A program made the translations under genes and the position numbers. From the NCBI RefSeq assembly GCF_038502225.1, contig NC_091292.1, forward strand, positions 103,473,629-103,537,628: a stretch of DNA of 64,000 bases, written 5' to 3'. Each line of letters opens with the position of its first letter. Within the stretch, counting starts at the first letter, position 1. The stretch is from Cherax quadricarinatus (Eukaryota; Arthropoda; Malacostraca; Decapoda; Parastacidae). The notes below the pieces were generated by a model. The model was not told the DNA's origin and ran no database searches. It was given only the letters and a program-made list of their open reading frames with translations. This document shows, piece by piece, positions 35,085 to 47,067 of this stretch.

Positions 35085-37431
35085 AGCTCAACCCACAGAA
35101 TGGGTATGGTGTGACTACTGCCCCCACAGGATGGGTATGGTGTAACTACCGCCACCACAGGATGAGTATGGTGTAACTACCGCCACCACAGGATGGGTAT
35201 GGTGTAACTACCGCCACCACAGGATGGGTATGGTGTGACTACTGCCCCACAGGATGGGTATGGTGTAACTACCGCCACCACAGGATGGGTATGGTGTAAC
35301 TACCGCCACCACAGGATGGGTATGATGTAACTACCGCCACCACAGGATGGGTATGGTGTAACTACCGCCCCACAGGATGGGTATGGTGTGACTACTGCCC
35401 CACAGGATGGGTATGGTGTGACTACTGCCCCACAGGATGGGTATGGTGTTACTGCTGCCCCCACAAGATGGATATGGTATGACTACTGCCCCACAGGATG
35501 GGAATTATGTGACTACTGCCCCACAGGATGGGTATGGTGTGACTACTGCCCCACAGGATGGGTATGGTGTGACTACTGCCCCACAGGATGGGTATGGTGT
35601 GACTACTGCCCCACAGGATGGGTATGGTGTTACTGCTGCCCCCACAAGATGGATATGGTATGACTACTGCCCCACAGGATGGGTATTATGTGACTACTGC
35701 CCCACAGGATGGGTATGGTGTGACTACTGCCCCACAGGATGGGTATGGTGTGACTACTGCCCCACAGGATGGGTATGGTGTTACTGCTGCCCCACAGGAT
35801 GGGTATGGTGTTACTGCTGCCCCCACAAGATGGGTATGGTGTTACTACTGCCCCACAGGATGGGTATGGTGTTACTGCTGCCCCCACAAGATGGATATGG
35901 TGTTACTACTGCCCCACAGGATGGGTATGGTGTTACTGCTGCCCCCACAAGATGGGTATGGTGTTACTACTGCCCCACAGGATGGGTATGGTGTAACTAC
36001 CGCCACCACAGGATGGGTATGGTGTAACTACCGCCACCACAGGATGGGTATGGTGTAACTACCGCCACCACAGGATGGGTATGGTGTAACTACCGCCACC
36101 ACAGGATGGGTATGGTGTAACTGCCGCCACCACAGGATGGGTATGGTGTAACTACCGCCACCACAGGATGGGTATGGTGTAACTACCGCCACCACAGGAT
36201 GGGTATGGTGTAACTGCCGCCACCACAGGATGGGTATGGTGTAACTACCGCCACCACAGGATGGGTATGGTGTAACTACCGCCACCACAGGATGGGTATG
36301 GTGTAACTACCGCCACCACAGGATGGGTATGGTGTAACTACCGCCCCACAGGATGGGTATGGTGTGACTACTGCCCCACAGGATGGGTATGGTGTTACTG
36401 CTGCCCCCACAAGATGGATATGGCATGACTACTGCCCCACAGGATGAGTATGGTGTGACTACTGCCCCACAGGATGGGTATGGTGTGACTACTGCCCCAC
36501 AGGATGGGTATGGTGTGACTACTGCACCACAGGATGGGTATGGTGTGACTACTGCCCCACAGGATGGGTATGGTGTGACTACTGCCCCACAGGATGGGTA
36601 TGGTGTTACTGCTGCCCCACAGGATGGGTATGGTGTTACTGCTGCCCCCACAAGATGGGTATGGTGTTACTACTGCCCCACAGGATGGGTATGGTGTTAC
36701 TGCTGCCCCACAGGATGGGTATGGTGTGACTACTGCCCCACAGGATGGGTATGGTGTGACTACTGCCCCACAGGATGGGTATGGTGTGACTACTGCCCCA
36801 CAGGATGATTATGGTGTTACTGCTGCCCCCACAAGATGGGTATGGTGTGACTACTGCCCCACAGGATGGGTATGGTGTTACTGCTGCCCCCACAAGATGG
36901 GTATAGTGTTACTACTGCCCCACAGGATGGGTATGGCGTTACTGCTGCCCCCACAAGATGGATATGGTGTTACTACTGCCCCACAGGATGGGTATGGTGT
37001 TACTGCTGCCCCCACAAGATGGGTATGGTGTTACTACTGCCCCACAGGATGGGTATGGTGTTACTGCTGCCCCCACAAGATGGGTATGGTGTTACTACTG
37101 CCCCACAGGATGGGTATTGTGTTACTACTGCCCCACAGGATGGGTATGGTGTTACTGCTGCCCCCACAAGATGGGTATGGTGTTACTACTGCCCCACAGG
37201 ATGGGTATGGTGTTACTACTGCCCCACAGGATGGGTATGGTGTTACTACTGCCCCACAGGATGGGTATGGTGTTACTGCTGCCCCCACAAGATGGGTATG
37301 GTGTTACTACTGCCCCACAGGATGGGTATGGTGTTACTACTGCCCCATAGGATGGGTATGGTGTTACTACTGCCCCACAGGATGGGTATGGTGTTACTGC
37401 TGCCCCCACAAGATGGATATGGTGTGCACAA
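35085..37431. repeat. 2.35-kb minisatellite, ~30-bp unit with variant classes
   Basis: About 77 copies of CACAGGATGGGTATGGTGT plus a variable half. Three main variants are visible: AACTACCGCCAC, GACTACTGCCC and TTACT(A/G)CTGCCCC (also CACAAGATGG). They occur in blocks: the first type at 35130-35370 and 35990-36340, the second at 35380-35760 and 36360-36600, and the alternating third type to the end. All long ORFs here are artefacts of the repeat. Confidence 0.95.
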
Positions 37432-38940
37432 TAAAGTTATCAAAGAGCCTCCAGTGATCTCTGCACACTTACCCCATACAAGAGAAAAAAAATTAAAATG
37501 TTGAGTAAAAGGTATCAGCACAATATGCTATATTTAATTATAAGTAAAAAAAAGAAACTGAATGGCTACAATAGACGAGGAAGATTGACACTAGTGAGAG
37601 GGTCGAGTTTTTTTTTTTTTTTTGCTCAGGCGAGAGCTACCATTTACCACATCAATAAACTTCGTTAGATTATTAGTTGACGTTTCGCTGATGATGCTAT
37701 ACTAAACAAAATAGTATAGGATCAGTATAGTAAAAGAATAGTGAACTAACAGATGACTAGAGTACACAGGTGAGAATATAATTCTTTGAAATTTTATCAA
37801 GATATCCATAACTGTCAACTAAATGGGTCGTAGTATATCCCATGGAAAACCCATGGAATACCCCTGGATGACAAGCATCTTTTTATTATACGACGTATTG
37901 GGTGGCAAGACTAACACTGGACACTGTCACGCTAGGAGGAACAAAAATTGTTTTAGTATTTTTCATTAATTCCTCTTGTCGTGTTTTCAGTGGTTAACTA
38001 ACTATAATCAACCAAAATCTGCATTGCATTCGCTAAAGTATCAAGGAGCAGACGTAGGATTACTGTTGGACCATTTAAACAACCTATCACATATGGAATA
38101 GTACCACTGAATCGCGTAGTATTACCGGAGCCTGAGTTGTGAGTGCCAGACATACACAACCTCTTTCATATCTCTCTCTCTCCAGTTGATGTTTGCCGGC
38201 TCTAGATGTACTCTAGATTACATTATGGCCACTTGTATGGCGGATTTCACCCAGAATATCTTACTTTTTTTTTTTAACTCGAGAGATCTGTGATCGATGC
38301 TCAGGAGGGATGCTAACTTCAGTTCGAGTATTTCAGTCATTTACGTACATTAACACAGAAACTCTCATATGATAGTTAAAGTAATACGTCACCTCATTGC
38401 CTTAAACGTGGAGAATGTTCTTGCCATGTAGCAGCGACCAGATAAAAAACAACAGACACCTGTTTGAGTAATTATATATAAACTAAGGCTATGCGCGTTC
38501 TATTATACTTAAAGTTTCATACCTTATATGACTTGAAGGGAAACCAAAGCTAAACCAAGCAGGGAAAATAGTGCGAGGACCATCACGTATATTTTTAATA
38601 TTAAGTAATTCTGTTTTCAGCTTCTGAAATTGTGTTGATAAATCTACGATTTTTCTTCATTTCTTGGAAATAAAGTACACGTACCCGCCGTCCAGACTTG
38701 CCAGTGTGTAGTGATCATGACACCATCAAGGTTAAACACTAAAAACTTGACGTTTCCAAACTAGCAGGATTTATACGTATTGCGTAAATCCGGGACATTG
38801 TGATTGAGCGGCGCCTCATGGCGCCACCGGGAACTGCTCTTCGGATCTGTTGTCCTGTCCTACGTAATTTTTTCTTATATAGTCTGTGGCAACTACCGTA
38901 AAAACTGATATTTTTCTTCCCAATACATTTCATAAATCAA
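37432..38940. other. No gene recognised
   Basis: Unique AT-rich sequence with a T-tract at 37610. No supported exon. Confidence 0.4.
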
Positions 38941-38941
38941 A

Positions 38942-39651
38942 TCTCTTGTGAAAAATTGCATTTACTTGGATGTATAATTATATACATAACAGTAAATGAA
39001 CAATGATAACTATTATTTATCAGTTAGACAAGTAGGAATTTGGGACACTTAGGTCACAAAAAATGTCCTCCTTCGATACCTACCACTGTCATAACCACAA
39101 GTTGCTCTGGACTTATTAATTAAATGAAATATACACCAGGAATGCTGGTAAATATATCAATTTGTGGACTGTATGTTAAAAATAAATGGTTATATATATA
39201 CACAATTACATAACAGAAGGAAAATATATCTTAATATCACTCACCAATTTGACTGGAGATTAATGTGTATCATACTCAGAAAACCTCACTCTAACTAAAT
39301 CTATGAAAATAATGCTGGCCAGAATTACACACAAATCTAGAGAGCTTATCTGAGGTTCCTGGAGCTGTCTTGTCTAGTCGTCTGATATCTCAAGTTATGC
39401 AGGAATGCACATCCACCAATTTCGCCTCCTATTTGAGAGGTGTCAACACAATTTTAATCTCTAGAGCACGAAAAATTCTTCCCATTACACCAACGTTTGT
39501 ACAAAATTCAAACAAAAGATGGAGAGTCTCGTCTGCGCAGACGCAGGCTTTCCGTTTTCTATGACATAAATATTATTAAATACAGTATGGCCATCTATAT
39601 ACATATAAATACTGTATTTCTGGAAAATATATACAATATTTTCCACATCTC
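38942..39651. mobile_element. ~700-bp non-autonomous DNA transposon, copy 1
   Basis: Starts GTGAAAAATTGCATTTACTT and ends ACAATATTTTCCAC; the terminal inverted repeat is about 10 bp (GTGGAAAATx). The interior matches 39929-40626 throughout, for example GGAATTTGGGACACxTAGGTC and GCCTCCTATTTGAGAGGTGT. No transposase frame is visible. Confidence 0.6.
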
Positions 39652-39928
39652 TAAAAGTAAGAGAATTAGTCATTTTATATTTGTGATCCACAACTGATAA
39701 TTTAGTAATCACTTAGCAATCCTATCGTAATATTCATTTTTCATGTTATAGTATTTTTTCTTCAAAACAAAAGAGGGGGGGAGGGGGTAACCCATTATCA
39801 ATTTTTTTTACATGATCCTGATCGATTGGACTGTTGTGATTACACTTTAAAAGTAAAAACAGTTTGGCTAATCAGGTCATCCAAAATCTTTCATTAAGAT
39901 TAATAAAACCCATGAGCAGCACTTGGGT

Positions 39929-40626
39929 ATTGTGGAAAATTACATTTATCTGAATGTATCATTATGTACATAACAGTAAATGAACAAAGATAATTATTAT
40001 TTATCAGTTTGACAAGTAGGAATTTGGGACACCTAGGTCGGAAAAAATGTCCTCCTTCGATACCTACCACTGTCATATCCACAAGTTGCTCTGGACCTAT
40101 TAATTACAAGTAAAATATGTATCATCAGGAATTCTGGTAAATATATAAATTTGTGGACTGTATATTAAAATTAAAAAAGGATTATATATATACAAATATA
40201 CATGATAGAAGGAGAATATCTTAAAATCACTCACCAATTTGACTGGAAATCAAGGTACATCATACTCAGAAAACCTCTGTCTATACATGAAAATAACACT
40301 GGCCAGAGTTACAACATCACAGACTTATCTGAGGTTCCTGGAGCTGTCTTGTCCAGTCGCCTGATATCTCAAGTCATGCAGAAATGCACATCCAACAATT
40401 TCGCCTCCTATTTGAGAGGTGTCAGCCCAAATTTAACCTCTAGAGCACGAAAAATTCTTCCCAATATTCACAACATTTGTGTTGTCTCAATTCAAACATG
40501 GCGAGTCTCGTCTGGCAGGCGCAGGCTTCCCATTTTCGATAACATAATTTATTAAATACAGTATGACCATCAGTATGACCATATAACTACTGTATTTCTG
40601 GAAAATATATACAGTATTTTCCACAG
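39929..40626. mobile_element. ~700-bp non-autonomous DNA transposon, copy 2
   Basis: Same orientation as copy 1, about 280 bp downstream. Starts GTGGAAAATTACATTTATCT and ends TACAGTATTTTCCAC. The two could be separate insertions or a segmental duplication; the different flanks favour insertions. Confidence 0.6.
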
Positions 40627-40659
40627 GTATCTTGATTGTGATGTTTCACCAACCACTGG

Positions 40660-40852
40660 CTTTATCAACCCACACCCCTCAAGGAAGGTTCCTTGATGTT
40701 GGTGAGGGGGCTCTTGATTTAGAGAATTGGATCTGTGCTCCAGTTCCCCGAATTAAGCCTGAATGCCTTCCACATCCCCCCCAGGTGCTGTATAATCCTC
40801 CGGGTTTAGCGGTTCCCCCTGATTTTAATAATAATAATTTATCAACCCACTA
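40660..40852 (+). mobile_element. (TAA)n-tailed SINE-like repeat, copy 1
   Basis: Runs from CCCCTCAAGGAAGGTTCCTTG through GGTGCTGTATAATCCTCCGG to an (AATAAT)n tail. Related copies at 49419-49585 and 51164-51317 have clear target duplications. Confidence 0.7.
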
Positions 40853-41399
40853 CAGAGAATAATTACTGGAGACGTTGGAAGACGTGTAGTAATTTGAGGT
40901 GATCAATTCCTCAGTCTTGAAAGGTGGTGTCCAGTCTCTCGGCTTTGATAAATCTGAAGCTTATGTCTAAGAATGCAGACTTGTATACGGGAGACTGCAT
41001 CACAGGTAGGCGGAGCACACGAATGGCAATGGGTTATGCCAATAGGTTAAACAAGCGTTAGAAATGTAGATTTTTTTTTTTTTACCGAGATTCAAAGATG
41101 TTGGTATGTCAGACAAGAATCTTGGTACAGATACTGTAATTCTTCTACAACTTTAACCCTTGCATATTGGCATGACCTACTTCCACTAGCAGACTTCGCC
41201 TACTTATGGCGCCATCTCCGAGGTGTCACATCAACTGTCTCCGGTATACTTGTCTGTATACTCGGGCATGTACTTTAGAGTCATCATGGCTGAGGAACTG
41301 AACACCATTTTTCAAGGTGGTGGCCAACCTTTCACCGTCTTTAGTAATTGTTCTCTGTACCAGAATCGCGGGATACCTTTACCTTTGAACCTTTTATAA

Positions 41400-41625
41400 A
41401 CCTTTGAAGAGATTCGAGAGTTTCACTACTCTCGGAGTCGGGCTATGGACCAGGCTTGTCTGGTGCTTGCCTGATCAACCAGGCTGTTGCTGCTGGAGGC
41501 CCGCTACCCACATATCCATCACAGCCTGGTTGATTTGGCACCTGATGAAGATACTTGTCCAGTTTCCTCTTGGAGGCTTCTACACTTGTTCCAGCCAAGT
41601 CTTATTTACATACTTATCGGATTTG
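41400..41625 (+). repeat. Dispersed repeat, GACCAGGCTTGTCTGGTGCT type
   Basis: Contains self-complementary CAACCAGGCTGTTGCTGCTG and CCATCACAGCCTGGTTGAT segments. One frame reads DQPGCCCWRPATHISITAWL, a decayed transposon-like phrase. The exact class is not recognised. Confidence 0.4.
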
Positions 41626-42640
41626 TGTACAATTAAAAAACTTGAGATGTGTTTTTTGCGTAAAACTGCCTCAATACAGTTAAAACTATTGTTTACGTTG
41701 TTAGAGGCATATCTTTTGTGTAAATTATATTTCTTTATTCTGGGAAGTAGTCTTAAGAATTCTAGAGATCCTGAAAATTTAGGTTTTGTTAATTTGTATT
41801 TTTTTAATTAGTATTATTAAATACATGCATCGATGCAAGAAAGAGAGAATATCATTTTAACAGAATGGATGCGGGTAGTGTAAGGTCTTAGCATTCTCCA
41901 GATTTCAAATTTCACCCTCTTTATTTAAGACTATTTAATGAATAGACAATTTTAAGGATATGTTCAGTTTACGTAGAAGTTGATTTCATTCCCGAGTTAA
42001 CTACAAATGATCCAGAGTATTGTCACTGGCTTGGCGTATCTTGGAGAGAAACGGTACAAAATACGACACGAAGGAAACAAGTGCAGTATACTGAGAACCT
42101 TTATTGACAACGTTTTGCCCACACAGTGGTCGAAGCTTTGCTAATAAAGGATATCGTTACAGTGCATTCATGTCTTGTTTTGAAGACTCATATTATCCAT
42201 CCTATCATTTTCTTTGAAACTGGAATGGTATGTTCGGACATTTGAAGCCAAGGCAGCACAGGTATTCGCAAGAAGTATAAATTAAAAGTCCTAAGAAGAC
42301 TCTCTGATCGCGGGTTCTATCCCCGCCCGTGGTATGGTTTAAAAGTCCTAAGGTTATATTTCAACTTTATATATCTTTGGTAAGGTCTCATTTAGATTAT
42401 ATTGCTCCTGTCTTATAATTGTTTTAATGGCTATGGGATATATACTTCATTTTCCCATCTCGATTTTTCTGGCCAGCTCTCTCCTCTGTCTGGGAGTCTT
42501 TTGACTCTTCTATTTCCTGTCTGCATATGCCAATATCTTCTTGCTTCTGTTCCAAGTTAATGGAGACCTGACCCTCTGTTGTACTACAAGTTGTAGTTAG
42601 TTGTGAAGCAGTGGTAGTTTGTAGATGTGGCCCGGGGGGG
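41626..42640. other. Mostly unique, with repeat fragments
   Basis: 42095-42150 resembles the Penelope-like terminus at 22220 (CCTTTATTGACAACGTTTTG). A tRNA-like B-box fragment (GCGGGTTCTATCCCCGCCCG) lies near 42312. No gene is seen. Confidence 0.45.
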
Positions 42641-42649
42641 GGGGAACAG

Positions 42650-42960
42650 TGGTGAAGGTTGATGAGTAAGAAACATGTGCAATACTTAGGTATCTTACTG
42701 ACGAAACGGTTCTCCTGAATAGCAGGCTTCTTCAGTTGAATACAGAGTTTAGTTGATGGCAGTATTGGAGACATAAGGGGAGGGGTAGTTTTGAGGTGAT
42801 CAGTCACTGAACCTTCTATAAGGCTGAAGCACTGATCACCGTAGAACCTCTCCACTTCTACTGTTTCTAGAATTGTAATTGCCTCTCTGTTCTCGACTGA
42901 TGAAGTCTGTTGTGCAGGTGAAACGTTTCGTCAGTATACCTAGTTGTTGCACGTTTGTTA
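42650..42960. mobile_element. Penelope-like terminus pair with a near-canonical hammerhead core
   Basis: The left half (42655-42745) and right half (42890-42960) carry inverted versions of the same GAAACGxTTC...GTCAGTA(A/T) sequence. The right half has CTGATGA at 42897-42903, a 5-bp stem II with TTGTG loop, GAAA at 42920-42923, then CG-TTT-CG and TC at 42932. Penelope-like elements are known to carry such hammerhead ribozymes. Confidence 0.5.
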
Positions 42961-43257
42961 CTCATTTTAATATTAAAATGGTAAGGATTGTTGTGGAACA
43001 GTGGTGAGGTCTTGCAGTTGTAGATCAAGGTTTGTAGTTGATGAGTACGTATTTTGGTAGTACTGGTTGTTGGTATCGACAGGCCGGGTTGTGTGGTAGT
43101 AAGGTCCCAGAGTTGGGAATTCCTAGATGTTGTGACAAAGTTGCGGGCTGATGGAGGCTCTTCCCAGTGCGCTGTTGGACTGTGGAACAGGTTCTAGTTT
43201 GGTGTGTTTGGGTGTTGGTCCATATACACACCTACCAGGGCTGAACTCCATTCCATT
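42961..43257. other. No gene recognised
   Basis: Contains scattered AGTTGT-type words. No exon is supported. Confidence 0.35.
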
Positions 43258-43269
43258 ATTATATTATAT

Positions 43270-43341
<72 letters not shown>
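43258..43341. repeat. (TA)n microsatellite
   Basis: ATTATATT run followed by about 33 TA units. Confidence 0.9.
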
Positions 43342-43344
<3 letters not shown>

Positions 43345-43394
43345 AATAATGTCCACATTGTACCTCGGAAAACCAAGGGAAAATATATATACAC

Positions 43395-43880
43395 AAATAT
43401 CGCAGCGAGCAGGATTCAAACCCACGTTTGTCTTTGTCCACGAGTGTGGCTTACCTTCCACCATGACACTTTAAACTACTTAACAACAGATGCCTGAAAA
43501 TGTTAGGTAGCCTGGTTACAGGCTATGTTTCTTCCTAGTGCCGGGCACACCAGTGAGCCTCAAGCATGGTCTCCAGCTATTTCATTCTCCTCTGTGTTCT
43601 GGCCTCACAAGCAATACTATACTCGGTGTACCTCGCAGAAATGAGTGAAACAGGCAATGTTTCTGTGAGGTGCACCGAATACAGTATTGCTCGTAAGGCC
43701 ACAACATAAAGAAGACCATGCTTGAGGCTCACTGGTGTGCCCGGCACTAGGAAGAAACATGGTTTGTAAGCAGGCTACCTAGTGTTTTGAGACATCGGTA
43801 GTTGAGTGGTTTAAGGCCTCACAGGGAAGGCAAGTTACACTTATGGACATCAAACCTGGGTTCGAATTCTGCTGGCTGCT
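43395..43880. mobile_element. Palindromic SINE dimer with tRNA-like ends
   Basis: The right end (43795-43878) has an A box in GTAGTTGAGTGGTTTAAGGC and a B box in GGGTTCGAATTCTGC, a Leu/Ser-tRNA-like head. The left end, on the minus strand, has the equivalent TTAAGTAGTTTAAAG and GGTTTGAATCC. Inside, 43500-43590 and 43690-43785 are inverted copies (CTTCCTAGTGCCGGGCACAC and complement). The whole unit is a tail-to-tail inverted pair. Confidence 0.6.
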
Positions 43881-43953
43881 TGTGTGTACTCACCTAATTG
43901 TGGCTGCATGGATCAAGTCATACCTACTAGCCCCACCTCTTCACTGGTGTGTT

Positions 43954-43963
<10 letters not shown>

Positions 43964-44027
<64 letters not shown>
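43964..44027. repeat. (TA)n tail of RTE copy 3
   Basis: About 32 TA units at the 3' end of the minus-strand RTE, preceded by a short (GT)n. Confidence 0.9.
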
Positions 44028-44031
<4 letters not shown>

Positions 44032-44762
44032 ACAAGTTGGCTGTCTCCCACCAAGGCAGGGGTGACCCAAAAAGAAAGAAAATCCCCCCCAAAAAATACT
44101 TTCATCATTCAACACTTTCCCCTCATACATAATCACTGTTTTTGCAGAGGTGCCCAGAACACAACAGTTTAGAAGCATATACGTATAAAGATACACAACA
44201 TATCCCTCCAAACTGCCAATATCCCAAACCCCTCCTTTAAAGTGCAGGCATTGTACTTCCCATTTCCAGGACTCAAGTCCGGCTATATAGAAATAACCGG
44301 TTTCCCTGAATCCCTTCACTAAATATGACCCTGCTCACACTTCAACAGCTCGTCAGGTCCCAAATACCATTCGTCTCCACTCATATCTAACACGCTCATG
44401 CATGCTTGCTGGAAGTTCAAGCCCTTCGCCCACGAAACCTCCTTTACCCCCTCCCTCCAACCTTTTCGAGGACGATCCCTACCCCGCTTTCCTTCCCCTA
44501 CAGATTTATACGCTCTCCATGTCATTTTACTGCGATCCATTCTCTCTAAATGACCAAACCACCTCAACAACCCCTCTTCAGCCCTTCTCCTAATTTCCGC
44601 ACTCTGAATTCTCTGCATAATATTTACACCACACATTGCCCTTAGACAGGACATCTCCACCGCCTCTTCGCTGCAGCATTTACAACCCAAGCTTCACGCC
44701 CATGTAAGAGTGTTGGTAAGACTATACTTTCATACATTCTCTTCTTTGCCTCCATAGATAAT
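44028..44762 (-). pseudogene. RTE-like LINE copy 3, 3' part
   Basis: The minus strand has LRAMCGVNIMQRI, RRAEEGLLRWFGHLERMD and GRDRPRKGWREGVKE, then the 3' UTR ending GTTAAA-(TA)n. It continues upstream at 47068 after the Penelope-like insertion; the duplicated TCCATAGATAAT marks the break. Confidence 0.85.
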
Positions 44763-47067
44763 AATAAAGTTGGTAGAATTACCGACAATATGTAAGGCAA
44801 TAGGACACAAGTGCAACTAATGTGACATTTTATTGTTGCAACGTTTCGCTCTCCAGGAGCTTTATCAAGCCATTACAAACAGTACATGGACATAGAGGGT
44901 ATATAAAGGCTCAGAGTGAGGTGCAATACTAGTGAGGTACCAATTTCGATGTTCACTAGCGGTCGTAGTAGTAGTAGTAGTAGTGACAAAAGTTGTAGTA
45001 GTAATACAATATGGTAGAGCAATTAATTCGTACATGAGTAAAAGGATATAAAAGCTATTACTTGGGTAATATAAAAATAGGTTGGACAAATATAGACTGG
45101 AAAGAGGCAGCTTGTTTCAGTGTTCACTCTCTGTAATGTGCTTTGTGTAGTATAACAGGAGAGACTATGTGATGGCAGGGTTTACTGTTTTCAGGAGCAT
45201 TCTTTCTATACAAAACCAGACAAATACTCAAACGCACTAGAGAAGGGAAGAAACTTCTGTACTTGTTACCAAGCAACCCTAAACCAGCACACATGTATGG
45301 TTTACCCAAGACCCATAAACACAATATTCCTCTCAGACCAATCACGTCAGGAATAGGCAGTGCTCCACACAAACTAGCCGGAGTTCTTGCCGAACATCTT
45401 TCCTGCCTTCTGGGAACCATCAGCCCCGCTCATCTTTAAACACTCAGGCGACCTTCTCAACCGCATCCGAAACCTCTCCATCCGTAACAAGAAACTAAGC
45501 AGTTTGGACGTGACTTCCCTCTTCACAAAAGTACCTACCAAAAAAGCCATCGAGGTTCTACGACGTAAAGTCAATCAGGACCTTAATCTTCCTCTACCTC
45601 CCGGAGATTTTGTTGACTTGATTGAACTCTGTGTTAATTTCAACTGTTTTTCTTTCAATAACAAGCTCTACAAACAAACCTACGGCATGGGAATGGGGTC
45701 CCCCATCAGTGCCGTCCTAGCCAACTTATACATGGAACACCTAGAGTCCGAACACTTCGCCAACATCATCCCTTCAAGCGTCACTTGGTTACGTTACGTG
45801 GACGACGTCCTCGTAATAACTCCCAAACGTTTTGATGTAAGGAATCTTCAGGCAAGGCTCAACGCAGTTGAACCGGCGATCCAGTTTACACTAGAAGAAA
45901 AGTCCAATGACAAGCTACCTTTCCTCGACGTCCTCATTCACAAAGTAGACAACAACCTAAGATTGCAAGTTTATCGGAAACCCACCAATAAAAATGATCT
46001 CACACACTTCTATTCCAGTCAAGATACCAAGACCAAAAGAGGCATCATCATCGGGTTTTTCCTAAGAGCATACCGAATTTGTAGTCCTGAGTTTCTTGAC
46101 GAGGAATTTACATACATTCACCAAACATTCACTGAGTTACATTTTCCTTCTTTTTTCATCAAAGACTGCAAGAAAAGAGCTCTTCAGATCATTAATTCTC
46201 CACGCACCAACACCACTCCCAACAAAGTTATAATTCTTCCCAACAGCCAGGTTGCACTGAACGTTTCAAAAGTACTTTCACATGCTAACACCAGAGTCGC
46301 CATCGCTTCTAGCACTTCAATAAAGGATCTAACCAGGACAAAATCCAAGCACCACGAACCAGTCAATGCAGGAGTTTACACTATACCCTGTGGAGGCTGT
46401 GACAATATTTACGTAGGGAAAACAGCAAGAAACCTCGACACCCGCCTCAATGAACACATTTACGCATGTAGGAACGATAACTTGAACAACGCCTGTGTAC
46501 AACACCGTAATTCCACCAATCATCTCATGAAATTCAGAGACGCCCAATTAGTGATCAAAGAAAATAATTTCCGCAGACGCAAGTGCCTCGAATCAGCAAT
46601 GATCGCTGTTTCGAATACAGTTAAACAAAACAACGGCAGCTTCACCATCTCTGAAGTCTTAGCAAGAATCCTCCTGAAAACAGTAAACCCTCCCATCACA
46701 TAGTCTCTCCTGTTATACTACACAAAGCACATTACAGAGAGTGAACACTGAAACAAGCTGCCTCTTTCCAGTCTATATTTATCTAACCTATTTTTATGTT
46801 ACCCAAGTAATAGCTTTTATATCCTTTTACTCATGTACGAATTAATTGCTCTACCATATTGTATTACTACTACAACTTTTGTCACTACTACTACTACTAC
46901 CGCTAGTGAACATCGAAATTGGTACCTCACTAGTATTGCACCTCACTCTGAGCCTTTATATACCCTCTGTGTCCATGTATTGTTTGTAATGGCTTGATAA
47001 AGCTCCTGGAGAGCGAAACGTTGCTACAATAAAATGTCACATTAGTTGCGCTTGTGTCCTATTACCT
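44763..47067 (+). mobile_element. Penelope-like element inserted in RTE copy 3
   Basis: Flanked by the 12-bp duplication TCCATAGATAAT (44751-44762 and 47068-47079), inside a sequence that is uninterrupted in RTE copy 2 (25958-25975). Inverted terminal segments of about 400 bp (44785-45200 and 46675-47066) share GCAACGTTTCGCTCTCCAGG and its complement, with GAGAGCGAAACGTTGC as a hammerhead-like core. The inner part encodes RT and GIY-YIG. It carries a 5'-truncated and frameshifted coding region. Confidence 0.85.
45230..46703 (+). pseudogene. Penelope-like RT with GIY-YIG endonuclease (frameshifted)
   Basis: A short N-terminal piece in another frame (about 45260-45430) reads MYGLPKTHKHNIPLRPITSG, the Penelope RT entry motif. 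A one-base shift near 45420-45440 leads into the 438-codon frame (45387-46703). That frame has SLFTKVP (motif A region), GMGMGSPISAVLANLYME (motif B), the catalytic RYVDDVLV box and LPFLDVL. It then carries a GIY-YIG nuclease (GVYTIPCGGC, NIYVGKTARNLDTRLNEH) near residues 325-375. Such enzymes copy RNA at nicked or open DNA ends. The start of the RT is missing, so the copy is inactive, but the long intact frame suggests a young insertion. Confidence 0.88.

Noticed and set aside
35388..37504. Long ORFs of up to 287 codons (MGMVLLLPHR, DGYGVTTAPQ)
   Set aside because: They are reading frames of the ~30-bp minisatellite, present in several frames and on both strands.
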